NCBI GenBank assembly: GCA_018673215.1
Contig: JABHDE010000039.1
Coordinates: 1 to 64,000, forward strand
DNA: 64,000 nt
Direction: 5' to 3'
Source: Formosa sp.
Lineage (GTDB): Bacteria; Bacteroidota; Bacteroidia; Flavobacteriales; Flavobacteriaceae
Part shown: piece after piece, positions 49,111 to 58,652 of the stretch
Numbering within the stretch: the stretch's first letter is position 1
Layout: the number at the start of each line of letters is the position of its first letter
Position numbers and translations under genes: made by a program
The notes under the pieces: generated by a model
What the model saw: only the letters and a program-made list of their open reading frames with translations
What the model was told of the DNA's origin: nothing
Database searches by the model: none

Positions 49111-49668
49111 ATGAAACAATTCAAAATTATCTTAGCCTATGCGTTTCTATTTGTGTGTTTTTTAGCTTGTAAAAACGAGCCTAAATCAGAAACAATCACA
49201 ATAGAATCCAACGTAGAAACCACCAAAAAATTAGATCCTAATGCAACTTATTCCAAGGCAGAATTCAACATCAAAGGGATGACTTGCGAAATAGGATGTG
49301 CAAAAACTATTCAGAAAAAACTTGCAAAAATGGAAGGTGTGAAATCTGCAAAAGTAGATTTTAAAAACGAATTAGCGATGGTCGAATATGACGTTGCAAA
49401 AGCAAACCCTGCAAGCATCACCAAGACAGTGACCTCGGTAGCAGACACCTATTCTGTAGAAAACATGAAAACCGTCGCTGAATTTTCTTGTGCTAAAAAG
49501 GCCTGTGCTAAAGACTGTAAAAAAGCATGTTGTAAAGACAAGACAGACGCACACAAAAAATCATGTGATAAAAAATGTGAAAAAGCGTGCTGTAAAGACA
49601 AAATGAAAGCGGACAAAAAAGCGTGTGCTAAAGGTTGTGAAAAAGAATGCTGTGCAAAAAAAGCTTAA
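49111..49668 (+). CDS. HMA-domain lipoprotein with metallothionein-like Cys-rich tail
   Basis: A 185-residue lipoprotein (signal LFVCFLAC, lipidated Cys about 20). Residues 48-115 are a heavy-metal-associated (HMA) ferredoxin-like domain; its metal loop is GMTCEIGCAKTI, with CxxxC in place of the usual CxxC. The last 62 residues hold 13 Cys in three near-identical 20-residue units of the type KxCxxxCxKxCCxxK, rich in Lys (see repeat). This looks like a metal-sequestering tail on a metal-binding domain exposed to the periplasm or surface. Copper, zinc or cadmium binding is plausible; no metal transporter is adjacent. Its stop overlaps that of the M24 peptidase gene. Confidence 0.8.
   Translation: MKQFKIILAYAFLFVCFLACKNEPKSETITIESNVETTKKLDPNATYSKAEFNIKGMTCEIGCAKTIQKKLAKMEGVKSAKVDFKNELAMVEYDVAKANPASITKTVTSVADTYSVENMKTVAEFSCAKKACAKDCKKACCKDKTDAHKKSCDKKCEKACCKDKMKADKKACAKGCEKECCAKKA
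49498..49665 (+). repeat. Three 60-base in-frame repeats coding the Cys-rich tail
   Basis: Two full 20-codon units and a 16-codon third unit encode KACAKDCKKACCKDK, KSCDKKCEKACCKDK and KACAKGCEKECCAKK, each followed by a short Asp/Ala/Lys spacer. The order points to internal tandem duplication. Confidence 0.8.
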
Positions 49669-50960
49669 CGCGACTGCATCAAAGTTTCTATTTCTTCAAT
49701 TTCAATAGGAATGTGTTGCATTAAATTTAAAGGTGGGCCTTCAGCTTGAATGACGACATCGTCTTCAATTCGGATGCCCATTTTTTCATTAGGAATATAA
49801 ATCCCTGGTTCAACTGTAAACACCATGTTTTCTTTCATAGGAGTCTTTAGAGGTCCAAAATCATGGGTATCTAAGCCCATATGGTGTGACGTTCCGTGCA
49901 TGAAATACTTTTTATAAGCAGGCCTTTTTGAATCTTCATTTTGAATATCTGCCTTGTCTAGTAACCCCAAGCCCAAAAGCTCAGAGGTCATCATTTTTCC
50001 AACCTCAACATGATAGTCTTCCCACATAGTGCCTGGAACTAACAATGCAGTCGCTTCGTTTTTGACATTTAACACAGCTTGATAAACCGCTTTTTGACGC
50101 TCTGTAAATCGTCCATTTACAGGTATTGTTCTGGTCATATCACTGGCATAATTCGCATACTCTGCACCGACATCCATGAGTAACATATCGCCGTCCTTAC
50201 AAACTTGGTTGTTTTCTATATAATGCAACACACAAGCGTTGTACCCTGATCCAATGATTGGAGTATATGCAAATCCTTTAGAACGATTTTTGAGGAATTC
50301 GTGAGCAAATTCTGCTTCAATTTCGTACTCCATAACACCAGGCTTTATAAAGCCTAAAGCTCTTCTAAACCCTTTTTCTGTAATATTACAAGCTGTTTGA
50401 ATCAACGCGATTTCTTCGGGTTCTTTGACCCCACGAATCGCTTCCATAATAGAAAAATTGGGCAATAACTCAACCGAAGGATACCTAGATTTGATCATTT
50501 TTAAAAAGCGATCGTCACGAGTTTCCATTTCAACTGCTTGGCGGTAATGATTGTTATTATTGAAATAAAAATGAGTCGCTTCGGCCATCAATTTTGGAAA
50601 AATTGAATCAAATTCTTTTAACCAATACACCGATTGAATTCCGGAGGTATCAGTAGCCTGAGATTTGCTAAGTTTAGAACCTTCCCAAATAGCTATATGA
50701 TCATTTGTTTCTTTAACAAAAAGAATTTCTCTATGAGCAGTTTCACTAGCATTAGGAAATAAAACTAAAATACTTTCTTCTTGATCTACCCCACTCAAGT
50801 AAAAAATATTCCGGTGTTGCACAAATGGAAGTGTACTATCTGCACCCGTTGAAAAAACATCATTGGAATTAAAAACAGCGATCGATTTAGGAAGCATTTG
50901 CTGTGAAAATTTTAGTCTATTTTTTATAAATAATTGAGAGTCAATCGGGAAATATTTCAT
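49665..50960 (-). CDS. pepP: Xaa-Pro aminopeptidase (M24B)
   Basis: A 431-residue aminopeptidase P. The N-terminal creatinase-like domain (to about 165) contains FSTGADSTLPFVQHRNIFYL. The pita-bread domain has all five metal ligands: LLMDVGAEYANYASDMTRT (two Asp), HGTSHHMGLDTHD (His), FTVEPGIYIPNE (Glu) and RIEDDVVI (Glu). It removes N-terminal residues preceding proline. Converges with the HMA lipoprotein gene, stop codons overlapping by 4 bases. Confidence 0.93.
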   Translation of the reverse strand: MKYFPIDSQLFIKNRLKFSQQMLPKSIAVFNSNDVFSTGADSTLPFVQHRNIFYLSGVDQEESILVLFPNASETAHREILFVKETNDHIAIWEGSKLSKSQATDTSGIQSVYWLKEFDSIFPKLMAEATHFYFNNNNHYRQAVEMETRDDRFLKMIKSRYPSVELLPNFSIMEAIRGVKEPEEIALIQTACNITEKGFRRALGFIKPGVMEYEIEAEFAHEFLKNRSKGFAYTPIIGSGYNACVLHYIENNQVCKDGDMLLMDVGAEYANYASDMTRTIPVNGRFTERQKAVYQAVLNVKNEATALLVPGTMWEDYHVEVGKMMTSELLGLGLLDKADIQNEDSKRPAYKKYFMHGTSHHMGLDTHDFGPLKTPMKENMVFTVEPGIYIPNEKMGIRIEDDVVIQAEGPPLNLMQHIPIEIEEIETLMQSR

Positions 50961-51004
50961 TTGTTCTAATTTAATATTTTTTCAGCTTAAATGATTTGAT
51001 TTCA

Positions 51005-51038
51005 CTCAAACATCAAATTAAAAGTAGGAATGTTTGAG
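51005..51038. promoter_or_regulatory. Inverted repeat in the pepP-sdhC intergenic region
   Basis: CTCAAACAT (51005-51013) and ATGTTTGAG (51030-51038) are perfect 9-base inverted arms with a 16-base gap. It may be an operator or a hairpin in a leader. It lies about 130 bases upstream of the sdh promoter, in an otherwise featureless 260-base gap. Confidence 0.3.
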
Positions 51039-51166
51039 GATCAATAGTATGAAACCAAATTTAGAAAAAATATTGTGATAATCGCCGAATTTAACCCAAT
51101 ATAATCAGCCCTTTACAGACTGTTAATTTAAATCAATTATAAATAAAAAAATTAACACGAATGTTA

Positions 51167-51197
51167 TTGCCTAAAACCTTGTCGTAGATTACCTTTG
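51167..51197 (+). promoter_or_regulatory. Promoter of the succinate dehydrogenase operon
   Basis: TTG (51167-51169), a 20-base spacer and TACCTTTG (51190-51197) match the Bacteroidota promoter consensus closely. The leader to the sdhC ATG (51223) would be about 20 bases. Confidence 0.8.
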
Positions 51198-51222
51198 CAT
51201 GGTTAAAAAATAACATCTAATT

Positions 51223-51906
51223 ATGAGTGGATTTTTAAAGTCTTCGATTGGAAAAAAGATAGCCATGGCGCTCTCAGCCTTTTTCCTTATGTTTTTCATT
51301 TTACAACACTTCGCCATCAATATTCTTTCTGTAATTAACCCTGATACTTTTAATGAAGTATCTCACTTTATGGGGACTAATCCTTTGGTTCAATTTGTAT
51401 TGCAACCCGTTCTTATTTGTGGAGTCCTATTTCATTTTACTTTGGGTTTTGTACTAGAATACAAAAACTACACCTCTCGATCGGTGAGTTATGCCAAAAA
51501 CAATGGCAATGCAAACTCTACTTGGATGAGTAGAAATATGATTTACAGCGGGGGATTTATATTGGTGTTTCTTGTGATTCATTTTATTGATTTCTGGATT
51601 CCAGAACTCAACATCAAATATGTTGTCGGAGACGCTTCAGGGCTTTTAGCCGACGGATCTGACTATCGCTATTTTGAAGAACTTCAGCATAAATTTGTAC
51701 CTCTTTGGCGTGTCGTCCTTTACTGTGTTGGATTTATATTTTTGGCATTGCATTTACTACACGGATTCAATTCGGCGTTTCAATCGGTTGGAGCCAATAA
51801 TAAATACACCAAATCCCTTAAAGGTTTTGGGAAGGCATATTCAATACTCATTCCATTAGGGTTTATTGTCATTGCTCTTTTCCACTTTTTTAATAATACA
51901 CACTAA
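51223..51906 (+). CDS. sdhC: Succinate dehydrogenase cytochrome b subunit
   Basis: A 227-residue membrane anchor of the type B (fused C/D) kind with five transmembrane helices. [19 protein letters not shown] starts helix I; conserved His in [26 protein letters not shown] and [12 protein letters not shown] are the expected ligands of the two b hemes. It passes electrons from SdhB to menaquinone in the inner membrane. First gene of sdhCAB, 11 bases before sdhA. Confidence 0.94.
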   Translation: MSGFLKSSIGKKIAMALSAFFLMFFILQHFAINILSVINPDTFNEVSHFMGTNPLVQFVLQPVLICGVLFHFTLGFVLEYKNYTSRSVSYAKNNGNANSTWMSRNMIYSGGFILVFLVIHFIDFWIPELNIKYVVGDASGLLADGSDYRYFEELQHKFVPLWRVVLYCVGFIFLALHLLHGFNSAFQSVGANNKYTKSLKGFGKAYSILIPLGFIVIALFHFFNNTH

Positions 51907-51917
51907 AACATAGGATT

Positions 51918-53915
51918 ATGGCTTTAGATTCAAAAATACCAGAGGGTCCTTTAGCAGATAAATGGACCAATCATAAAAATAATATTAACCTTGTAAATCC
52001 TGCCAACAAGCGCCATATCGATGTAATCATCGTTGGAACTGGACTTGCGGGTGGGTCTGCGGCCGCTACCCTAGCAGAGCTGGGCTACAACGTCAAAGCA
52101 TTTTGTTTTCAAGATTCCCCACGTCGCGCGCACTCTATTGCGGCTCAAGGAGGTATCAATGCTGCTAAGAATTATCAAGGCGATGGCGATTCTACATACC
52201 GATTATTTTACGATACGGTCAAAGGAGGCGATTACCGTTCACGTGAAGCAAACGTTCACCGTTTAGCAGAAGTATCGACCAACATTATTGATCAGTGCGT
52301 TGCACAAGGTGTCCCTTTTGCAAGAGACTATGGAGGGCTTTTAGACAACCGTTCGTTTGGAGGTGTTTTAGTTTCTAGAACTTTTTATGCCAAAGGGCAA
52401 ACTGGCCAACAATTATTATTAGGAGCCTACTCCGCTATGAACCGTCAAATTGGACGTGGGAAAATAAAAATGTACAACCGTCACGAAATGTTAGATGTGG
52501 TCATCGTGGGTGGAAAAGCCCGTGGGATTATCACTCGAAACTTAGTGACTGGCGAAATTGAACGCCACTCCGCTCATGCAGTGGTAATAGGAACTGGTGG
52601 CTACGGCAACGTATTTTACCTTTCTACAAATGCTATGGGAAGTAATGTAACGGCTGCTTGGAAAGCACACAAACGTGGTGCTTATTTTGCAAACCCTTGC
52701 TATACACAAATTCACCCTACTTGCATCCCTGTATCTGGAGACCACCAATCAAAACTAACCCTGATGTCTGAATCCTTAAGGAACGATGGACGAATATGGG
52801 TTCCGAAAAAATTAGAGGATGCCAAAGCGATTCAAAATCGCGATTTAAAACCTACGGATCTTGCTGAAGATCAACGTGATTATTTCTTAGAAAGACGCTA
52901 TCCTGCATTCGGAAATCTAGTTCCTAGAGATGTTGCTTCAAGAGCGGCTAAAGAGCGTTGTGATGAAGGTTTTGGTGTAAATAAAACAGGCGAGGCAGTC
53001 TTTTTAGACTTTGCTGCTGCTATTGTCAGGTATGGAAAAGAAAAAGCACACGTCAAAGGATTGGACGAAAATGATGCTACACTAATCCAAACACTAGGAA
53101 AAGAAGTCGTCAAAAGTAAATACGGCAACTTATTCCAGATGTATGAGAAGATTGTGGACGAGAATCCATATGAAACTCCAATGATGATTTATCCAGCTGT
53201 ACACTACACTATGGGTGGTGTTTGGGTTGATTATAATTTACAAACAACCATTCCGGGACTGTATGCCATTGGAGAAGCTAATTTTTCCGATCACGGTGCC
53301 AACCGTTTAGGGGCTTCAGCATTAATGCAAGGACTCGCAGATGGCTATTTTGTATTGCCATACACCATTGGAAACTATTTGTCTGATGACATTCGAACAG
53401 GACCAATTCCAACAGACACTGTCGAGTTTGAAGAAGCAGAAGCCAAAGTAACTTCAGAAATAAATCACTTTATCAATAATAAAGGGACCAAGCCTGTAGA
53501 TTATTTCCACAAACGTCTTGGAAAAATTATGTGGAACAAATGTGGAATGGCTCGAAATGAAAAAGAATTAAAAGAAGCTATAGAAGAAATATCTGCACTT
53601 CGAGAGGAGTTTTATAAAGATGTATTGGTACCAGGTTATGCTGATGAATTTAATGAAGAATTAGCAAAAGCAGGCCGTGTCGCAGATTTCCTTGAATTAG
53701 GAGAGTTATTTGCAAAAGACGCCTTGGTACGTGAAGAATCTGCAGGTGGACATTTTAGAGAAGAACACCAAACCCCAGAAGGAGAAGCAAAAAGAAGAAA
53801 AGAATTTCAGTTTGTGTCTGCATGGGAATACAAAGGAGCACCTAAGGATGCTGAGTTACACAAAGAAGCATTAGTTTACGAAAATATTGAAGTTAAAGAA
53901 CGCTCATACAAATAA
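51918..53915 (+). CDS. sdhA: Succinate dehydrogenase/fumarate reductase flavoprotein subunit
   Basis: A 665-residue FAD subunit. The Rossmann motif [20 protein letters not shown], the covalent-FAD His region [15 protein letters not shown], the substrate-site THNL-like region and HPTCIPVSG, and the C-terminal [20 protein letters not shown] and [16 protein letters not shown] are intact. Its size is that of type B enzymes of Bacteroidota. Oxidises succinate to fumarate in the TCA cycle. Lies 8 bases before sdhB. Confidence 0.96.
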   Translation: MALDSKIPEGPLADKWTNHKNNINLVNPANKRHIDVIIVGTGLAGGSAAATLAELGYNVKAFCFQDSPRRAHSIAAQGGINAAKNYQGDGDSTYRLFYDTVKGGDYRSREANVHRLAEVSTNIIDQCVAQGVPFARDYGGLLDNRSFGGVLVSRTFYAKGQTGQQLLLGAYSAMNRQIGRGKIKMYNRHEMLDVVIVGGKARGIITRNLVTGEIERHSAHAVVIGTGGYGNVFYLSTNAMGSNVTAAWKAHKRGAYFANPCYTQIHPTCIPVSGDHQSKLTLMSESLRNDGRIWVPKKLEDAKAIQNRDLKPTDLAEDQRDYFLERRYPAFGNLVPRDVASRAAKERCDEGFGVNKTGEAVFLDFAAAIVRYGKEKAHVKGLDENDATLIQTLGKEVVKSKYGNLFQMYEKIVDENPYETPMMIYPAVHYTMGGVWVDYNLQTTIPGLYAIGEANFSDHGANRLGASALMQGLADGYFVLPYTIGNYLSDDIRTGPIPTDTVEFEEAEAKVTSEINHFINNKGTKPVDYFHKRLGKIMWNKCGMARNEKELKEAIEEISALREEFYKDVLVPGYADEFNEELAKAGRVADFLELGELFAKDALVREESAGGHFREEHQTPEGEAKRRKEFQFVSAWEYKGAPKDAELHKEALVYENIEVKERSYK

Positions 53916-53923
53916 GAACTGCT

Positions 53924-54670
53924 ATGAATTTAACATTACAAATATGGCGACAAGAAAACGCCACCACTAAAGGAAAAATCGTAGAATATCCAATTGAAGA
54001 TATTTCGCCTGACATGTCATTTCTTGAAATGTTGGATATTTTAAATCGACAGCTCATCACCAATGGCGATTCGCCTGTCGCTTTTGACCACGATTGTAGA
54101 GAAGGAATTTGTGGCTCTTGTTCTTTATACATTAATGGAGAAGCGCACGGCCCAGACCGACTCGTAACTACTTGTCAATTGCACATGCGTAAATTTAAGG
54201 ATGGCGATACCATTTTCATTGAACCATTTAGAGCTGATGCATTTCCAGTCATTAAAGATTTAATTGTGGATCGATCGGCATTTGACAGAATTCAACATTC
54301 TGGTGGGTTTATTTCGGTGAATACCTCTGGTAACACTCAAGATGGTAATTCGATTCCTATTTCAAAACAAAATGCAGACGAGGCAATGGATGCCGCAACA
54401 TGTATAGGCTGTGGCGCCTGTGTAGCCACTTGTAAAAATTCTTCAGCTATGTTGTTTGTAGGAGCTAAAGTATCACAATATGCTTTGCTACCTCAAGGTC
54501 AAGTTGAAGCCACTGACCGTGTTCAAAACATGGTAGCTCAAATGGATTTGGAAGGTTTTGGAAACTGTACCAATACCGGTGCTTGTGAAGTAGAATGTCC
54601 AAAAGGGATTTCGTTAGAAAACATTGCACGAATGAACCGCGAATTGATTAAAGCGAGTTTGAAGCCTTAA
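53924..54670 (+). CDS. sdhB: Succinate dehydrogenase iron-sulfur subunit
   Basis: A 248-residue subunit with three clusters. The 2Fe-2S site is [15 protein letters not shown] with the last Cys in TTCQLHM; the 4Fe-4S site is [13 protein letters not shown]; the 3Fe-4S site uses the remaining Cys in [16 protein letters not shown]. It relays electrons from SdhA to SdhC. Its stop overlaps the stop of the converging Ig-like lipoprotein gene by 4 bases. Confidence 0.96.
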   Translation: MNLTLQIWRQENATTKGKIVEYPIEDISPDMSFLEMLDILNRQLITNGDSPVAFDHDCREGICGSCSLYINGEAHGPDRLVTTCQLHMRKFKDGDTIFIEPFRADAFPVIKDLIVDRSAFDRIQHSGGFISVNTSGNTQDGNSIPISKQNADEAMDAATCIGCGACVATCKNSSAMLFVGAKVSQYALLPQGQVEATDRVQNMVAQMDLEGFGNCTNTGACEVECPKGISLENIARMNRELIKASLKP

Positions 54671-56268
54671 TCTTCTAAGATAAATTCTTCAATTGTGTCC
54701 CATCCAGCGCGAACCTCAACAGGTTCTAGAGCATAGCTTACTCGTTCAGGCTGGACTTTATTTAAATAGTTTCCGGAGTCATAGATGCCGTTTCGATTTG
54801 TATCAAAAACAACTCTCAAAAAATAAATTCCAGGGGTAACCTCATTGAAATCTACGGGCGAGGCTTTTTTAGTCAAGGAGGATTCAACCACCTTGCCTTT
54901 AGCATCTACGAGCTCGACAATTAAAGGAAAAATTCCGTTGCGAATTTCTACACGGACATCTCCATAAGACGACCGTAATTTAGTAGTTGCTTTAAGATTT
55001 AGAGTGTCGTTTTGATGCCCATAGAAATCCGTAAAAGCTCCTGGAAACATTTCGAAAGTGTAAGTGTTTTCTTCGGTTTTTACAAAATTAAATTCAACCG
55101 TATTAGAAAAGGAATCCAGAACCATTGTTGGACGCTGAAACAGAGAATCCTTATCCATAATTCGCACTTTGTCAGCATCTATAGAATCTAGAGGTATCGA
55201 AGCACTTAACTTGTACGACTCCTTTAATTTCAACATGGAGGTAAGAGGCTTAAACTCCAAAGAATCAGGTTTGAAATCCTTTATCTTCACCACAGCCGTA
55301 TCAATAATTTGTTTGTGTGTAAGTGCAAAAACTAAAGAATCTACTTCCAATTTTGGACGAAACCAATAGTTAAGAGTGTCTTTATTGGTCTCTTTTGTAA
55401 TTGTGGAGATAAACCCTTCCGGGACATCCGAAAGTAACTTAATATCCATTGTTTCTCCATCACCTTCATAACCAAAAGCTATCCTTGAAGACGAGACTTG
55501 TTTACCCCTTTTAAATTTGTAATCAACAGATTCTTTAAACATTTTTAAAACATAGGCAGTATCTGATGGCACCGTTATAAACTGGCTTCTATAGCCCAAT
55601 TTATCTGTTTTTGGCTGAAAGGTGTAATTAGGATTTTCTTCTTTAAGTGCTGCTAAAAGGTAAGTCCCCTCTTTAACATTTTCTAAACTAAAGCCAGAAA
55701 CACTGTCTGTATTTGCTATATATTTTGGTTTATGTTTATATATAATTGAATCTGTAAAAGTGGAGTCTACCTCAAACAATAAGACAGCAATACGATCGTC
55801 CACATTTTTATTTAAAGCATCAGTAACTATGCCAGAAACAGAAAGCGAATCGATATAATCTCCGGTAGAAAACACATATTTATAATACGGGAATATATTT
55901 CCTTCATTGTTGTCTGCAATACTTTCGCCAAAGTTAAAGGCATAAGTTGTATTTGGCTGAAGCGTATCTAGTATTTTAATTTTAATATACTTACTTGCGC
56001 TGCCCACAGGAATAATTTCAGGTTCAGGATCCATGTAAGGAGAAATGAGGAGTTGTTTTTGCAAATCTTTCATTTTTATGTATTCATCAAAATAGATAAC
56101 GACTTCTTTTGAATCAAAGTTTAAAGAAAAATTTTCTGGGATCGATTTTACAATCACTGGTGGCAATACATCTTTTGGGCCACCAGAAGCTGTCCCTTTA
56201 TTGGCACAGTGTGAGAGAATCAAACTGATCACAACTAAAAACCCTAAATTGGCTAACTTTTTACCCAT
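54667..56268 (-). CDS. Ig-like (Big_5/SbsA-type) domain lipoprotein
   Basis: A 533-residue lipoprotein (signal [12 protein letters not shown]). Right after the anchor, [34 protein letters not shown] is the typical Big_5/SbsA Ig-like domain start found in many Flavobacteriia as a conserved single-copy gene. Further beta-rich repeats follow ([43 protein letters not shown]), and the C-terminal part reads like a carboxypeptidase-regulatory-like or CNA-B domain ([22 protein letters not shown]). It faces the periplasm or surface. Function unknown. Confidence 0.82.
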   Translation of the reverse strand: MGKKLANLGFLVVISLILSHCANKGTASGGPKDVLPPVIVKSIPENFSLNFDSKEVVIYFDEYIKMKDLQKQLLISPYMDPEPEIIPVGSASKYIKIKILDTLQPNTTYAFNFGESIADNNEGNIFPYYKYVFSTGDYIDSLSVSGIVTDALNKNVDDRIAVLLFEVDSTFTDSIIYKHKPKYIANTDSVSGFSLENVKEGTYLLAALKEENPNYTFQPKTDKLGYRSQFITVPSDTAYVLKMFKESVDYKFKRGKQVSSSRIAFGYEGDGETMDIKLLSDVPEGFISTITKETNKDTLNYWFRPKLEVDSLVFALTHKQIIDTAVVKIKDFKPDSLEFKPLTSMLKLKESYKLSASIPLDSIDADKVRIMDKDSLFQRPTMVLDSFSNTVEFNFVKTEENTYTFEMFPGAFTDFYGHQNDTLNLKATTKLRSSYGDVRVEIRNGIFPLIVELVDAKGKVVESSLTKKASPVDFNEVTPGIYFLRVVFDTNRNGIYDSGNYLNKVQPERVSYALEPVEVRAGWDTIEEFILED

Positions 56269-56302
56269 TCGTATTGCATTTTACGCAAAGTAACAACATA
56301 TT

Positions 56303-57000
56303 TTAGTAGTAACGAAAAATGGAATGCGTAATTGCAATTGTTGCAACGCTTAATCGAATATTTTTTTTTGGGTTCAAAACCAATGCACAAGCCTCAATTG
56401 TGGCTCCTGTAGTAATAACATCATCCACTAGCAGATGTGTTTGGTGTCAATTTTTTCTAGATTTTTGGCATAAAAACTATCTATGACCGATTTAAAACGC
56501 GCTTCTCGAGACTGAAAAACTTGGGTTTTTGTGTTGACAGATTTTAAAAGCACATCATCTACATAGATGACTCCTAATGCTTTAGCTAGCTGTTGGGCAA
56601 AAATCGCTACCTGATTGTACCCTCTTTGCTTTAATTTTTTTGAATGTATGGGAACAGGAATGACAACATCAATGGAATCAAAATATGGAGATTCCAGAAG
56701 TTCAAACCCCAACCAATCTCCTAAAACACGTCCAATCTGTTCTCTGCCTTTGTATTTTAGTTGATGTAACATCTGCTGAACCCGCCCGCTTTTATGAAAA
56801 TAAAAGAGTGCCGTTGCCGCCTCTAGCTCAACCCGACCGAAAAAGATTTTTTTGACTGTCTCCGGCCGTTCAAAATGGTATTTTGTTAATGGAAATTCAT
56901 GACGACAGTCCACACAAAAATCATTTTCATTGTCTGACAAAATGGTCTCACAAGCGTGGCAAGTTTTGGGGAAAAACAGATTAATTATAGCAGAGACCAT
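56303..57000 (-). pseudogene. comF: comF-like phosphoribosyltransferase gene with frameshift
   Basis: The first 190 codons read a normal ComF: zinc finger CHAC and CVDC, then LKYKGREQIGRVLGDWLG and PVPIHSKKLKQRGYNQVAIFA. Near 56430-56440 the frame shifts and hits TAG after IDTKHIC. In the next frame the sequence continues with VDDVITTGATIEACALVL, the PRPP-binding loop, and ends normally at 56303. One missing base in the ATCTG-CTA stretch would restore it. ComF proteins help DNA uptake and transformation in competent bacteria. As written, the protein lacks its PRPP loop. Either recent inactivation or a read error. Confidence 0.88.
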
Positions 57001-57083
57001 ACAAAGTACATTTAGGGTAACTAAAATTATAACAATATTTTATTTTTCACCCTAACTTTAAGTTTAATTTAAAAAGCATTTTC

Positions 57084-57091
57084 TATTTTTG
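57084..57091 (+). promoter_or_regulatory. -7 promoter element of glyS (nearly leaderless)
   Basis: TATTTTTG matches TAnnTTTG and ends only 4 bases before the GlyRS ATG (57096). If used, the mRNA would have little or no leader. Confidence 0.4.
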
Positions 57092-57095
57092 TCAC

Positions 57096-58640
57096 ATGAC
57101 AAATCAAGGAGAAAGTTTCAAGAAAGTTATATCACATGCTAAAGAGTACGGGTTTGTATTTCAGAGTAGTGAAATTTACGATGGCCTAAGTGCAATTTAT
57201 GACTATGCACAAAACGGTGTAGAGTTAAAGAAAAACATTCGTGACTATTGGTGGAAAGCCATGGTTCAAATGAATGAAAACATTGTAGGGTTAGACGCTG
57301 CTATTTTTATGCACCCTACAACCTGGAAAGCTTCTGGTCATGTTGATGCTTTTAACGATCCTTTGATTGACAATAAAGATTCTAAAAAACGTTACAGAGC
57401 CGATGTTCTTGTAGAAGATTATTGTGCTAAAATTGAAGTTAAAATTGAGAAAGAAGTTAAAAAAGCTGAAAAACGTTTTGGAGAAAGTTTTGATAAAAAC
57501 GAATTTATTTCAACAAATGGAAGAGTCGTTGGTTATCAAACTAAAATAAATAGCATTTTATCTCGACTGGCCAAATCTTTAGAAAATGAAGATTTAGCAG
57601 ATGTCAAAGCACTTATCGAAGAACTTGAGATTTCTGACCCTTTGACCGGAAGTAAAAACTGGACTGAAGTGAAACAATTCAATCTCATGTTTGGCACCAA
57701 ATTAGGGGCTTCAGCAGAAAGTGCGATGGATTTATATTTACGTCCAGAAACTGCCCAAGGTATTTTTGTGAATTTTTTAAATGTTCAAAAATCAGGGCGC
57801 ATGAAAATCCCTTTTGGAATAGCGCAAACGGGAAAAGCATTTAGAAATGAAATTGTAGCGCGTCAGTTTATTTTCAGAATGCGTGAATTTGAACAAATGG
57901 AAATGCAGTATTTCATCAAGCCGGGAACTCAAAAACAATGGTATGAGCACTGGAAAGAGGCCCGTATGAAATGGCATTTATCTTTAGGGATGGGTGCTGA
58001 CAATTACCGTTTCCATGATCATGAAAAATTAGCCCATTATGCGGATGCCGCATCGGATATAGAATTTAAATTTCCTTTTGGATTCAAAGAATTGGAAGGG
58101 ATTCATTCACGTACTGACTTTGACTTAAGCCAACATGAAAAGCATTCCGGTAAAAAACTACAGTATTTTGACCATGAGGAAAATAAAAATTACACCCCAT
58201 ACGTTTTAGAAACGTCCATAGGCTTGGATCGTATGTTTTTGGCGGTCTTCTCTAATGCATTAACTGAAGAACAATTAGAAAACAACACCACAAGAACTGT
58301 GTTAAAACTGCCTGCAGTCTTAGCTCCTATCAAAGCAGCCGTTCTACCTTTGGTCAAAAAGGATGGACTGCCAGAAATTGCAAAAACGATTTTAGGTGAT
58401 TTGCAATGGGATTTTAATGTAGTATATGACGAAAAAGATGCTGTTGGTAGACGCTACCGTCGCCAGGATGCTTTGGGAACACCGTTTTGTATTACAATTG
58501 ATCATGATTCTTTGGAAGACCATTGTGTCACCATCAGACATAGAGATTCTATGGAACAAGAACGTGTAAAAATAAAAGATTTAAAAACAATCATTGAGAA
58601 TAAAGTAGCTATTAAACACTGGCTAAAGAAAATAAACTAA
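57096..58640 (+). CDS. glyS: Glycyl-tRNA synthetase (alpha2 type)
   Basis: A 514-residue class II synthetase of the dimeric eukaryote/archaea-like type. Motif 2 is FRNEIVARQFIFRMREFEQME, motif 3 is PYVLETSIGLDRMFLAVF, and YLRPETAQGIFVNFLNVQ is the signature stretch before motif 2. The C-terminal anticodon-binding domain runs from about residue 410 (APIKAAVLPLVKK to the end). ATG at 57096, 12 bases gap to the adhesin gene. Standard length for Bacteroidota. Confidence 0.96.
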   Translation: MTNQGESFKKVISHAKEYGFVFQSSEIYDGLSAIYDYAQNGVELKKNIRDYWWKAMVQMNENIVGLDAAIFMHPTTWKASGHVDAFNDPLIDNKDSKKRYRADVLVEDYCAKIEVKIEKEVKKAEKRFGESFDKNEFISTNGRVVGYQTKINSILSRLAKSLENEDLADVKALIEELEISDPLTGSKNWTEVKQFNLMFGTKLGASAESAMDLYLRPETAQGIFVNFLNVQKSGRMKIPFGIAQTGKAFRNEIVARQFIFRMREFEQMEMQYFIKPGTQKQWYEHWKEARMKWHLSLGMGADNYRFHDHEKLAHYADAASDIEFKFPFGFKELEGIHSRTDFDLSQHEKHSGKKLQYFDHEENKNYTPYVLETSIGLDRMFLAVFSNALTEEQLENNTTRTVLKLPAVLAPIKAAVLPLVKKDGLPEIAKTILGDLQWDFNVVYDEKDAVGRRYRRQDALGTPFCITIDHDSLEDHCVTIRHRDSMEQERVKIKDLKTIIENKVAIKHWLKKIN

Positions 58641-58652
58641 ATTTAACCGATT

